A stretch of DNA of 18,763 bases, taken from positions 1 to 18,763 of the forward strand of contig JAJZIF010000021.1 in NCBI GenBank assembly GCA_021810735.1, in the 5' to 3' direction. Below, piece after piece: positions 1-7,584 of this stretch; position 1 is the stretch's first letter; every line of letters begins with the position of its first letter. A model generated the notes under the pieces. It was not told where the DNA came from and did not search any database. It was given only the letters and a program-made list of their open reading frames with translations. The translations under genes were made by a program, and so were the position numbers. The DNA comes from Acidobacteriota bacterium. Lineage in GTDB: Bacteria > Acidobacteriota > Terriglobia > Terriglobales > Acidobacteriaceae.

Positions 1-270
1 GTCGAGTTTGGCGGCATTTGGCGGAGTGGTGCAAAGCTGCCAGTGCGCACCGCCGTCGAGAGTACGGAGGATGGTGCCGCCGGTGCCGCTGGCCCATGCG
101 ATCTCTGCATTGACGGCGTGGATGCCGCGGAGGCTGGCGGTGGTGTAGCTGGTTTGGATGGTCCAAGGGCTGCTGGATGGCGCAGTGGGCTGCGGTGCGC
201 GAAGTGGTTGAGCGCCGGCTGTTATCGCCACGAGAAGACAGAAGCTGAATTGGAGGCGGAAACGGCCCAC
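1..270 (-). CDS. Secreted BNR/Asp-box repeat protein, N-terminal part (runs off the window)
   Basis: Reading the minus strand from a GTG at 270 gives 90 codons open to the window edge, so only the N-terminus is present. Residues 1-24 look like a Sec signal peptide: basic start (MGRFRLQ), hydrophobic FSFCLLVAITAGA, then a Pro/Ser/Thr-rich linker. After it comes one repeat unit with AWASGTGGTILRTLDGG and an Asp-box-like LDGGAHW at residues 71-77. This pattern is typical of BNR/sortilin-type or Ycf48-like beta-propellers, which are extracellular or periplasmic. The family is recognised only from this motif; substrate and function are unknown. The start is uncertain: GTG 270 is chosen because it puts a basic n-region directly before the hydrophobic stretch, but no strong ribosome site is seen. 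Codons end mostly in C, as in minus-strand genes beyond 11.97 kb and unlike minus-strand genes between 0.4 and 11.8 kb. Confidence 0.6.
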   Translation of the reverse strand, partial: MGRFRLQFSFCLLVAITAGAQPLRAPQPTAPSSSPWTIQTSYTTASLRGIHAVNAEIAWASGTGGTILRTLDGGAHWQLCTTPPNAAKLD

Positions 271-450
271 GGCGATGATGATACGTCCGGTGGGGTCGTC
301 CCTGTGCGATTTAGGCAGGAAATAACAACGGGAAAATCGCTCCAACGGGGCTTTCCCCTCCACCAGAGCTTCGCTTTCCAGAGTTCAGCGGGGCATCGAA
401 TCAGAAAATCAGCTCCGAACCCTCCGGAGCATGCCAATCACGGCATCCGC

Positions 451-663
451 CTACCAGCGTCCGGCCTGGCTCAACGAGAGCAGATGCGCTGCGGAAATCG
501 CCAGCAGCCACGCCCCCACCACCATGGACCCAACCGTCACCACCCACTTGCGGGCCCGCAGATCATCCGGGTGAAGATGCCCGGCTTTCGAGCGGCCGAA
601 AATCTGGCCAGCAATGCCGATGCCAAACAGAACGATGCCGACAATCAGAAAGAACCAGCTCAT
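451..663 (-). CDS. Small two-helix membrane protein of unknown function
   Basis: This encodes a 70-residue protein with two clear membrane segments, about residues 3-22 (WFFLIVGIVLFGIGIAGQIF) and 40-62, joined by a polar loop rich in His, Asp, Lys and Arg (GRSKAGHLHPDDLRARK). The ATG at 663 has purine-rich stretches upstream (AGGGGG about 13 bases away and AAAAGG close by), so a ribosome site is plausible but not ideal. I do not recognise the family. It is divergent from ccmC with about 240 bp between them. The two hydrophobic helices and charged loop argue that it is real, against an overlapping plus-strand frame that has no such organisation. A role next to cytochrome maturation can only be guessed from position. 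Confidence 0.6.
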   Translation of the reverse strand: MSWFFLIVGIVLFGIGIAGQIFGRSKAGHLHPDDLRARKWVVTVGSMVVGAWLLAISAAHLLSLSQAGRW

Positions 664-829
664 AACCTTTTCGTGCCCCCTGTCTCTTTACAGATGGGCA
701 GAACTCAAGAAGCGTTTTATGGCAAAATCTCCCCGGTTCGGAATATGCCCCTGAAAAGCTGCAATTTCGTGTCTTTGCATCTGCTCGTGCCAACCGTCCT
801 GGCCGTGCAGACTTACTCCCCAAATCACG

Positions 830-845
830 AGTGAGCAGAATCACT
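830..845. promoter_or_regulatory. CRP/FNR-family-like operator upstream of ccmC
   Basis: The inverted repeat AGTGA-GCAGAA-TCACT is perfectly palindromic in its arms and matches the CRP-type layout TGTGA-N6-TCACA except for the outermost base of each arm. A further TCAC at 825-828 makes a third half-site. The centre (837.5) is 41.5 bp upstream of the start (879) expected from the TATACT at 867-872, the classic position for a class II activator. The right arm overlaps the -35 element. The matching site before ccmE strengthens the call. The actual regulator is unknown. Confidence 0.5.
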
Positions 846-872
846 GACATTCCCCCCATACCCTCCTATACT
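844..872 (+). promoter_or_regulatory. Sigma-70-type promoter of ccmC-ccmD
   Basis: CTGACA (844-849) and TATACT (867-872) are separated by 17 bp, and each differs from consensus at one base. The expected start near 879 leaves a leader of about 25 bases containing AAGGA (893-897), seven bases before the ccmC ATG. Confidence 0.6.
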
Positions 873-904
873 GATCTCGCACGTACCCCATAAAGGACAT
901 TTCT

Positions 905-1609
905 ATGAAGCTCCTTCGCTGGCTCTGGTTTGTGGTGACTCTTGGCGTACTCATCGAAGGCTTTTACGTGGCCATGTACGTCGTCCCGCCCGATGCTTCC
1001 CAGGGCAATGTTCAACGTATCTTCTACTATCACTTCGCTTCGTGGTGCGGAATGGGGCTGTTTTTTCTGATCAACCTCATCTGCTCGATTACCTATCTGG
1101 CCATTCGTAACAGCAAGCCCGCTCTCGCCATGAAAGCCGACTCGCTCGCTCTGGCAGCGGCAGAAATCGGCGTCGTCTACTGCACCATCGGGCTGGTCAC
1201 GGGCTCGCTCTGGGGGCGCGCCGTCTGGGGTATCTGGTGGACCTGGGATCCCCGCCTGACTTCGACCTTCGTTCTCTGGCTCATTTACATCGCATACCTC
1301 CTCCTGCGCCGCCTTGCGGCCGGACCACCCATGCGTACCCTCGCCGCCGTCATGGCCATCTTCGGCTATGTCGATGTGCCCATCGTCTACATGTCCACCC
1401 GCTGGTGGCGTACCCAGCACCCCAAGCCCGTCTTCTTCGGCGGACCTCACTCCGGTATTGCCGCCAGCATGATGCCGGCCGTCTGGTGGAACATCGCCGG
1501 CTGGCTCATGTGGGGCATCCTCATCGCATCCCTGCGCTACATGGGCGCCCATCGTGAACAACTGGCCGAAGAAAAGGCCGCACAGCAATCTCTTGAGGTG
1601 ATGCCATGA
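905..1609 (+). CDS. ccmC: Heme exporter/heme-loading protein CcmC
   Basis: CcmC is the integral membrane heme-handling protein of System I cytochrome c maturation. It presents heme on the periplasmic face and attaches it to CcmE. The 234-residue product has about six membrane helices. It carries the tryptophan-rich WWD signature (WGIWWTWDPRLTS, residues 108-120) and two candidate axial histidines: H43 in YYHFASW and H172 in RWWRTQHP, at the places where CcmC has its two conserved periplasmic His. Length fits the family (about 230-250). The ATG at 905 has AAGGA seven bases upstream. The stop overlaps the start of ccmD (ATGA), so the two are translationally coupled. Upstream lie a good promoter and a CRP-like site. 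It sits 10 kb from ccmB/ccmA/ccmE, on the opposite strand, which is unusual; see findings. CcmF is excluded by the short length. Confidence 0.93.
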   Translation: MKLLRWLWFVVTLGVLIEGFYVAMYVVPPDASQGNVQRIFYYHFASWCGMGLFFLINLICSITYLAIRNSKPALAMKADSLALAAAEIGVVYCTIGLVTGSLWGRAVWGIWWTWDPRLTSTFVLWLIYIAYLLLRRLAAGPPMRTLAAVMAIFGYVDVPIVYMSTRWWRTQHPKPVFFGGPHSGIAASMMPAVWWNIAGWLMWGILIASLRYMGAHREQLAEEKAAQQSLEVMP

Positions 1610-1722
1610 ACTCGCTCGATCGCAGTCATCTGCACATTGCCTATGCTTTCACCTGGATCATCCAGCTCACCTACGCGGCATATGTCGTCTTCCGCCTGCG
1701 TCGCAACCGGAGGGCAGAGTAG
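1606..1722 (+). CDS. ccmD: CcmD-family heme exporter subunit, very short
   Basis: A 38-residue frame starts at the ATG overlapping the ccmC stop (ATGA). It has one membrane helix (about residues 9-29, with HIAYAFTWIIQLTYAAYVVF) followed by a basic tail (RLRRNRRAE). One short helix with an early aromatic/His face and a strongly basic cytoplasmic end is the CcmD layout. In System I, CcmD joins the CcmA-CcmB-CcmC complex and is needed to release heme-loaded CcmE. CcmD is usually 40-70 residues, so this is a minimal form. The assignment rests on position, overlap and topology, because the family has little sequence conservation. A terminator follows about 40 bp downstream. Confidence 0.8.
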   Translation: MNSLDRSHLHIAYAFTWIIQLTYAAYVVFRLRRNRRAE

Positions 1723-1763
1723 ACCGCGTCCTGACGCATACCCCAAAGCGACTGAACTTTGCG

Positions 1764-1786
1764 CGGCCCTTCCTTGCGAAGGGCCG
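1764..1786 (+). terminator. Rho-independent-type hairpin after ccmCD
   Basis: A perfect 9-bp stem (CGGCCCTTC / GAAGGGCCG) closes a CTTGC loop, but the T-run after it is weak (TGTCTT). It most likely ends the ccmC-ccmD transcript. The same CTTGC loop occurs in the hairpin after aroF. Confidence 0.6.
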
Positions 1787-2020
1787 TGTCTTCCAAATCT
1801 GGTCGGTGTATCGCAAAAGGAAAGTCGGGCTGAGCCACTGGCATCAGCCTATGCCAGGCCAGGCACACTCCTATCTGCAACGAGACTGCCTCACACAACC
1901 TCGTCGTCCCGCTTCACGCCGGCCGCAGGACATTCAACTGCACAGCCCCATCGTGTGCCACGCCCGCGCTCTCGCAAAAAAGCACGCCCATCCGCGCCCT
2001 TAAGCTACACTGAACAGACA
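1787..2020. other. Intergenic stretch between ccmD terminator and aroF, no gene seen
   Basis: With the terminator, the gap between ccmD and aroF is 314 bp. Short open frames here lack ribosome sites and protein-like composition. A possible -10 (TACACT, 2006-2011) has no convincing -35. No T-box, trp-type leader peptide or riboswitch was recognised. Confidence 0.4.
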
Positions 2021-2036
2021 AGGAAGGTTCACTGAC

Positions 2037-3110
2037 ATGCTGGTCGTCATGAAGCCGCAGGCTACGCCCGAGGAAATCCAGGCGGTCTGCGACCACATCC
2101 AACAACTTGGTTTTCGCCCTCATCCTTTGCCCGGAGCGCAGCGCACGGCCATCGGTATCACCGGCAACCAGGGCCAAATCGACCAGGGCAACATCGAAGA
2201 ACTCTCCGGCGTCGCCGAAGTCATCCGCGTATCCAAGCCCTACAAGCTGGTCAGCCGCGATGTGAAGGAAGAGGACACCATTATCCGCTTCCCCGGCACG
2301 GACGCCACCATCGGCGGCCGCAATCTCGCCATGATCGCCGGCCCCTGCTCCATCGAGTCGCGCGAGCAGGCCTTTGCCGTCGCCGAACAGATTGCCAAGA
2401 CCGGCGCTCAATTCTTCCGCGGTGGAGCCTACAAGCCCCGCACCTCGCCCTACGCCTTCCAGGGCCTCGGCGAGCAGGCCCTGCAAATCATGGCCGAAAT
2501 CCGCGAGCGCTTCGGAATGCGCATCGTCACCGAGGCCATCGACTCCGAAGCGCTTGAGCTCGTCGCCGCCTACGCCGATGTGATTCAGATCGGCGCACGC
2601 AACATGCAAAACTACTCGCTGCTGCGCGCCGCTGGCCGCAAGCGCAAGCCCGTCCTCCTCAAGCGCGGTCTCTCCGCCACTCTCGAAGAGCTGCTCATGG
2701 CCGCCGAATACATCATGAGCGAGGGCAATTACGAAGTCATTCTCTGTGAGCGGGGCATCCGCACCTTCACAGACCATACCCGCAACACGCTCGATCTCAG
2801 CATTGTTCCGGCCGTCCAGCGCCTCAGCCACCTGCCCATCATCGTCGATCCCAGCCACGGCACCGGCAAGCGCAACAAGGTGACTCCGCTCGCCCGCGCT
2901 GCAGTTGCTGTCGGCGCCGATGGCCTCATCGTCGAAGTGCACCACCAGCCCGACAAGGCGCTCTCGGATGGCATGCAGTCCATTTATCCGGAACAATACG
3001 AAAATCTCTTCAACGAGTGCAGTCAGATTGCCGGAATTCTCCACAGGAATATTCCCCGTGGCATCAATCTCAGCGAAAGTGTGGGAGCAGCGGGCTCTGC
3101 AACCGTCTAA
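2037..3110 (+). CDS. aroF: 3-deoxy-7-phosphoheptulonate (DAHP) synthase, type I-beta
   Basis: This enzyme condenses phosphoenolpyruvate and erythrose 4-phosphate to DAHP, the first step of the shikimate pathway, in the cytosol. The 357 residues divide into an N-terminal ferredoxin-like domain (about 1-70) and a TIM-barrel catalytic domain. That arrangement is known from the Thermotoga maritima-type synthase, where the extra domain gives feedback inhibition by aromatic amino acids. Visible motifs are AGPCSIES (101-108, metal Cys104), [11 protein letters not shown] (128-138), IGARNMQN (185-192), LLKRG (207-211), DPSHGTG (271-277) and [14 protein letters not shown] near 300, covering the PEP/metal-binding residues. 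The ATG at 2037 has AGGAAGG ten bases upstream. It is not fused to a chorismate mutase domain. A terminator hairpin follows 29 bp after the stop, inside the leader of the next reading frame. Confidence 0.95.
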   Translation: MLVVMKPQATPEEIQAVCDHIQQLGFRPHPLPGAQRTAIGITGNQGQIDQGNIEELSGVAEVIRVSKPYKLVSRDVKEEDTIIRFPGTDATIGGRNLAMIAGPCSIESREQAFAVAEQIAKTGAQFFRGGAYKPRTSPYAFQGLGEQALQIMAEIRERFGMRIVTEAIDSEALELVAAYADVIQIGARNMQNYSLLRAAGRKRKPVLLKRGLSATLEELLMAAEYIMSEGNYEVILCERGIRTFTDHTRNTLDLSIVPAVQRLSHLPIIVDPSHGTGKRNKVTPLARAAVAVGADGLIVEVHHQPDKALSDGMQSIYPEQYENLFNECSQIAGILHRNIPRGINLSESVGAAGSATV

Positions 3111-4350
3111 ATTCTTCGTCGCAACCTCAACGCCCGGAGGGCGGCGTCTTGCACGCCGCCTTTCTTGCGCCTTTCTGTTGCCCCTATGTGCCGGTGCACT
3201 GCTGCTCACCGGATGCACGCGCAAGCACCTGCCTCATTACCCCTCCAACCTGCGTGAGTACGCCTACGTCACCAACGGCGGCAGCAACACCGTCACGGTC
3301 ATCAACGTGAAATACCTCCGCGTCGACCGTACCATCGATGTCGGCCATAACCCCGACGGCATAGCCATCAGCCCCTCCCGGAACGAAGTCTATGTCGTCA
3401 ACACCGGCTACAAGGGGCACAACGGCTCGGTTTCCGTCATCGACACGGAAACCAACCGCGTCGTCGCCACCATCCCCGTGCAGCAGCAGCCATACTTCAT
3501 TGACGTAGACCCCACGGGGCAACGCGCCTATGTCGCCAACAGCGCGTCCAACAGCGTCTCGGTCATCAATCTCGAAATGCGCAGGCAGATCGCCGTCATC
3601 GCCGTCGGTGATGGCCCCGGATTCGCAGTGCTTTCACCAGACGGCAACAGTCTCGTCGTCACCAATCGCAAGAGCGGCAGCGTCACCGTCATTGATCCGC
3701 ATACCCTCAAAGTACGAAGCGTCTGGTCCGGCTGTCCCCAGGCCACGGATGCCGTCATTTTGCCCGACTCCTCCAAGGCATTCATCGCCTGTTCCGGAAC
3801 CCATCACGTGATGGTCCTCGGCCTTGCCCAGCATCCGGACCACGATCATCCCAACCGCCGCACCCTTCCGGACCGTGAGCTTGCTCTTCTGGATGTCGGC
3901 CAGACGCCCGTTCATCTCGCCCTCAAACCAGATGGCGGCGAGATATTTGTCTCAAACTTCGGCAGCAACACAATCTCGGAAATCGATACAAGCACCAATG
4001 AGGTCGGTGGAGCATACCTGGTCGGCGCACACCCCTCCTACGGAATCGTTGGTTCGGATGATTCCACGCTCTGGGTTAGCAACTTCAACGCCAACACCAT
4101 CGGCGTCTATTCGATTGATTTCGGCAAGCTCATCAATACCGTCCACGTCGGCGACCAGCCCGACGCATTGGCCTTTTCCTCGGACGGTTTCTGGCTTTTA
4201 GCCGCGGATCAGGGCTCAGGGGATGTCTCCGTCGTCCGCACCCTCTCCTACACGCAGCATGGAGTACCCGTTGCCGGCCAGCTTTTCACCATCCTGCCCG
4301 CCGGCGCCCACCCAAATGACATCGCGGTCAAAGCTTTCGCAGTCAAATAA
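3058..4350 (+). CDS. YVTN-family beta-propeller lipoprotein
   Basis: The mature part is built of repeats such as [41 protein letters not shown] and [16 protein letters not shown]. These YVTN/YncE-like blades should form a seven-bladed propeller on the outside of the inner membrane or in the periplasm. A basic stretch (GGRRLARRL) leads into a hydrophobic run ending LLTGC, a lipobox whose Cys would be lipidated. The start is the weak point. No ATG lies nearby in frame after aroF. GTG 3058 has AGGA nine bases upstream and gives 430 residues with lipobox Cys53; GTG 3079 gives 423. Both overlap the end of aroF and give an unusually long n-region. A terminator-like hairpin (3140-3166) lies inside this leader. 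The substrate is unknown; propellers of this type are often adhesive or scaffold proteins. Confidence 0.75.
   Translation: MASISAKVWEQRALQPSKFFVATSTPGGRRLARRLSCAFLLPLCAGALLLTGCTRKHLPHYPSNLREYAYVTNGGSNTVTVINVKYLRVDRTIDVGHNPDGIAISPSRNEVYVVNTGYKGHNGSVSVIDTETNRVVATIPVQQQPYFIDVDPTGQRAYVANSASNSVSVINLEMRRQIAVIAVGDGPGFAVLSPDGNSLVVTNRKSGSVTVIDPHTLKVRSVWSGCPQATDAVILPDSSKAFIACSGTHHVMVLGLAQHPDHDHPNRRTLPDRELALLDVGQTPVHLALKPDGGEIFVSNFGSNTISEIDTSTNEVGGAYLVGAHPSYGIVGSDDSTLWVSNFNANTIGVYSIDFGKLINTVHVGDQPDALAFSSDGFWLLAADQGSGDVSVVRTLSYTQHGVPVAGQLFTILPAGAHPNDIAVKAFAVK
3140..3166 (+). terminator. Terminator hairpin after aroF, inside the propeller gene leader
   Basis: The stem GGCGGCGT / ACGCCGCC (8 bp) has a CTTGC loop and is followed by TTTCTT. 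It lies 29 bp after the aroF stop, a normal distance for a terminator, yet it also falls within the frame encoding the n-region of the downstream lipoprotein signal peptide. Confidence 0.6.
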
Positions 4351-4437
4351 GCCCGCAACCCCAGGACCCCCTTTTGCGGCTCGTCGAGCGGAAATGCGGC
4401 CAAATCGCGAGTGCCCGGCCAGCAGCCGGCCCGAGGC

Positions 4438-6615
4438 TCACCCTTCTGCGTGCCCATAGCGGGCCAGGACAAGCGTAATATCATCCGGCTGCTCCTGGTC
4501 TCCAATCCATCCTCGCAGCGCGTGCAGAACCTGGTTTGCAATCACGTCCAGCGGCAGGTGCCTGTGCCTTTGTACAACCTCCACCAACCGTTCCTCGCCA
4601 AAATCCCCAAAGTCGTTCTCCGGTTCCGTAACCCCGTCGCTGTATGCAATCAAAATGTCGCCCGGATACATATGTTCCACGCCCTGCTCGTATGCCAGAT
4701 TGTCGATCAGCCCCACCACGGCGCCGCCTCGGTCCATCCGGTCCACGGAACCGTCGCCCCGCAGCAGCAGGGGCGGTAGTTGCCCGCCGTTCGCATAGGT
4801 CAGCTGGCGCGTCTCCACCTCCAGGTGCGCCAGAAAGAGCGTGGCGTACTTCTCCGGCTGCGTGCTCCGGTACAGGTGCCGGTTCAGCAGCCGCAAAATC
4901 CTCGCCGGCTCGGTAAACAGCCGTCCGCTCTCCACCTCAAATTCAGGATTTTGCTGTCCGGCCTTCGTCAGTAGACTTTGCGCTGCCAGCGCCATCTCGT
5001 GTCCGGCAAAGCGGTATGCCCGCACCGCCGAATGCAGCGTCGCCATCAGCAGCGCCGCCGAGATTCCCTTCCCGCTGATATCTCCCAGCGCAATCCCCAG
5101 GGACTTTTCGCTCAACACCAGGAAGTCGTAGTAATCCCCGCTAACCGTACGCGCCGGCAGGCAGGTGCCGTATACCTCAAGCCCGCCTAATTGCAGGTTC
5201 GCGCCCGGAAACAGGTTCGCCTGCACTTCCTGTGCGATCGCCAGCTCGCTCTGCAGCTTCTGCTTTTCTTTCTGCTCCTGAAGCAGCCGCGCCAGCGACG
5301 CCGTCATATCGTTGAAGGATTGGCTCAGTGCCGCGAGCTGGTCGCGCCGCTTTACCACAATCCGGTGCTCGAAATCTCCCCGGTCGATCGCCTCCGTCGC
5401 GCTGTACAGGTCCCGGATCGATTTCGTGATTGTCCGGTTTAACCGCATCGCGCCATAAAACGCCAGCAGCTCCAGCATCCCGAAGAAGATCGCCAGCCCG
5501 ATCAGCACGTCGCGAAGGAGGTACCCCATGGAGATGGAGGTGTTAAAGAGTCGCTCATACAACAGCGACGGCCGCGAGGTCACATACAGAAGAGCCTCAT
5601 GCTGTTGCCCCGTTTGCCAGTCCGTGGTGCTCAGCGGCGCAGGAAACGTCACGGGAACATCGAAAAAATGCCGTGCCTTCGGCAGTTGCCCGCCCACCAC
5701 TGCTCCCTTGCCGTACAGCGTTGCCAGAGTCTCCCGTCCGGGTTTACCGCCGCCCCGCGGAATTTTGATATTGACGCTCGACCTTCCCTCCGGCACCGTC
5801 GCGACCGTCTTGGTGCCGTGAATGTCCGCACTCGGCAGAATCGTTACCGTCCCCAGACCAGCCGCAATCTGATCCACATTCTTCTGCCCCAGCGGCAGGC
5901 TGCTGATCACAGTAACCCGGTGCCCCTTGGCCTCGTCACTGTCTATCGCCCGCAGGTAAAGTCTCCCATGGTCAAAAACAATGCCTTCAAAATCTTTGCT
6001 CCCCACCCACTTTGGCAGCTTCGCGATGTCCTGCGGATTCGGCCCCGCAGCCTTGACCTGGACCTGCTTCCCCTCGACAAAAATCGCCAGGTGCATGTCC
6101 GGGAAATTACGCCTCGTCACCAGTTCCCTCGCGCCCGGCAGCGAAAGCTTTTCCATCGGTATGCCTGCAGCTATCTCCCGCGCTAAGTGGCTTGCGAAAA
6201 CACGATTCTCCGCCGCAATCTGCACTAGCTCCGCATGCTCTTCGGCCGCGCTGGCGAAAATCGCGAATTGTCCTGAAAAAATGTAAAGAGATGTCCCGGC
6301 CAGCGTCACAAACAGCACCACCGGCGCCAGCCCCATCAGCACGTACGTCACAATCAGACGGTTGCGAACCTTCCACAGAAAGCGCCCGAAAATGTACCGA
6401 AACAGCAGCACCGCGACCAGCGGCAGCAGTACCACCAGCAGCAAGTCAGAGATAGCCTGAAAGCCGCCACCCCACCGACCCGGCAAGAACCCGAGCAGAG
6501 CAGACGCCGCATAGGTCAACAGCAACCAGAACGCGCTGCGATGAACCCAGCCTTTCGGGGCCGGGCGCCGCAGCATGGCAAAAAATCTTGTCTCAAAATT
6601 CTTTAGCCGGCTCAC
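4438..6615 (-). CDS. Membrane-bound HAMP-SpoIIE (PP2C-type) serine phosphatase
   Basis: This is a 725-residue signalling protein. Three membrane helices fall near residues 27-45, 53-77 and 87-113. An extracytoplasmic sensor region (about 114-365) follows, then a fourth helix (367-389), a HAMP linker (about 390-442), a short coiled coil and a C-terminal RsbU/SpoIIE phosphatase domain (about 480-718). Metal-binding acidic residues are visible: GDYYD (D494, D497), GDISGKG (D512), YSDGVTE (D660) and QPDDITL (D711/D712). Such phosphatases dephosphorylate anti-sigma-factor antagonists (STAS proteins) in partner-switching; no STAS or anti-sigma gene is in the window. The GTG at 6615 lacks a clear ribosome site; the ATG at residue 14 is an alternative. 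It lies 51 bp downstream of the YihY-type gene on the same strand, probably an operon, and converges on the propeller gene. Confidence 0.9.
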   Translation of the reverse strand: MSRLKNFETRFFAMLRRPAPKGWVHRSAFWLLLTYAASALLGFLPGRWGGGFQAISDLLLVVLLPLVAVLLFRYIFGRFLWKVRNRLIVTYVLMGLAPVVLFVTLAGTSLYIFSGQFAIFASAAEEHAELVQIAAENRVFASHLAREIAAGIPMEKLSLPGARELVTRRNFPDMHLAIFVEGKQVQVKAAGPNPQDIAKLPKWVGSKDFEGIVFDHGRLYLRAIDSDEAKGHRVTVISSLPLGQKNVDQIAAGLGTVTILPSADIHGTKTVATVPEGRSSVNIKIPRGGGKPGRETLATLYGKGAVVGGQLPKARHFFDVPVTFPAPLSTTDWQTGQQHEALLYVTSRPSLLYERLFNTSISMGYLLRDVLIGLAIFFGMLELLAFYGAMRLNRTITKSIRDLYSATEAIDRGDFEHRIVVKRRDQLAALSQSFNDMTASLARLLQEQKEKQKLQSELAIAQEVQANLFPGANLQLGGLEVYGTCLPARTVSGDYYDFLVLSEKSLGIALGDISGKGISAALLMATLHSAVRAYRFAGHEMALAAQSLLTKAGQQNPEFEVESGRLFTEPARILRLLNRHLYRSTQPEKYATLFLAHLEVETRQLTYANGGQLPPLLLRGDGSVDRMDRGGAVVGLIDNLAYEQGVEHMYPGDILIAYSDGVTEPENDFGDFGEERLVEVVQRHRHLPLDVIANQVLHALRGWIGDQEQPDDITLVLARYGHAEG

Positions 6616-6666
6616 TGTCTAGCGAGTGTAGCGCGAACTTCACCTTTCGCGCTGCTTAGGACCTTT

Positions 6667-7584
6667 CTATTCGAGCTTATCTCCAAAACCCGCTGCTCCC
6701 ATACCAAGCTCCTGCCCCGCGAGCCGCACATAGCGCGTGGCGGAAAAGTGAGCCCCCGAAAGCAACAGCAATCCGGTCAAAAACGCCCAGATCATCAGGG
6801 TCACGGATACCGCGAACGGCCCGTACGCCGACCGCAGGTCCAGCCACGGCAGCACCATCACGTACACTGCCTTGGCCGCATCCCAGATCAGCCCCGTCAC
6901 AATAGCCGCCGGGAAGACCGCCCGCACCGGCACCTTCCGATTTGGCAGTAGCCAGTAGGTCAAAAAGAATATCGATACGCTGAGAAGCGCGGCCGAGATA
7001 CGCAAAAATGTGTGTGCCAGAAAGTCAAAGAACATGTTGTCCGTATGGCCCAGGAACACGAACCCCAATATCCTGTTCTGCGCCGCCGCCAGTGCCACCG
7101 AGATCACCGCCAGCACACCCACCCCAATCGCCAGCCCCAGGGACAGCACTTGGTTCCACAGGTACGGACGGCTCTTCTTCACGCCCCACACCTGGTTCAG
7201 CGCAACTTCCAACGGCATAAACACGCTCGACGACGATATCAGCAGCATCACTATTGCAAGAACCTGCACCTGCCCTCGCGGATGCACCAGCAGCGACATA
7301 TTCCGGATCACGAAGCTTTGATTCGACGGCAGAAAATATCCCACCATGCTCGCCACCATCTCCGTCATGGCCCGCGAGTGAAAGACCTGCCGCGCCACCG
7401 TGAACAGCATCACGATGAACGGAAACAGTGAAAGAATCGCATTCGCCGCGACGCTGAAAGCATAAGTATGCACTTCCGTGCGGCTCAGATACCGGGCCAG
7501 CGACGCGATATGTGGCCACTGTTCCTTCGGCCGCGGAAATCGAAGCAGCCGGCGCAATCGAGACGTGGACTCTTCCGTGGGCAT
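6667..7584 (-). CDS. YihY/BrkB-family (UPF0761) inner membrane protein
   Basis: The 305-residue product has about six membrane helices and the typical family course: a short basic cytoplasmic start, AFSVAANAILSLFPFIVMLFTVAR, a long loop, LEVALNQVWGVKKSRP with helices following, FLTYWLLPNRKVPVRAVFPAAIVTGLIWDAAK, and a last region with YGPFAVSVTLMIWAFLTGLLLLSGAHF. These are the conserved blocks of the YihY/virulence factor BrkB family, once misnamed ribonuclease BN. The biochemical role is not established. The length is usual for the family. The ATG at 7584 has only a weak GGAA close by. It is the first gene of a minus-strand pair with the phosphatase downstream (51 bp gap) and is divergent from the cold-shock gene across 399 bp. 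Confidence 0.88.
   Translation of the reverse strand: MPTEESTSRLRRLLRFPRPKEQWPHIASLARYLSRTEVHTYAFSVAANAILSLFPFIVMLFTVARQVFHSRAMTEMVASMVGYFLPSNQSFVIRNMSLLVHPRGQVQVLAIVMLLISSSSVFMPLEVALNQVWGVKKSRPYLWNQVLSLGLAIGVGVLAVISVALAAAQNRILGFVFLGHTDNMFFDFLAHTFLRISAALLSVSIFFLTYWLLPNRKVPVRAVFPAAIVTGLIWDAAKAVYVMVLPWLDLRSAYGPFAVSVTLMIWAFLTGLLLLSGAHFSATRYVRLAGQELGMGAAGFGDKLE

Noticed and set aside
754..763. GAAAAGCTGC near the left edge, also present in the palindromic element (11914-11923)
   Set aside because: Ten shared bases without the flanking terminal repeat are too few to call a second copy of the element.
43..834. Plus-strand open frame of 263 codons
   Set aside because: It runs antisense to the BNR gene start and the small membrane gene, has low-complexity composition and no domain-like blocks; open frames on the opposite strand are common in this GC-rich DNA.
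1914..3224. Minus-strand open frame of 436 codons opposite aroF
   Set aside because: It is the antisense shadow of a conserved enzyme; its composition (Gly, Ala, Asp, Val rich) is that of complement codons, not of a folded family.
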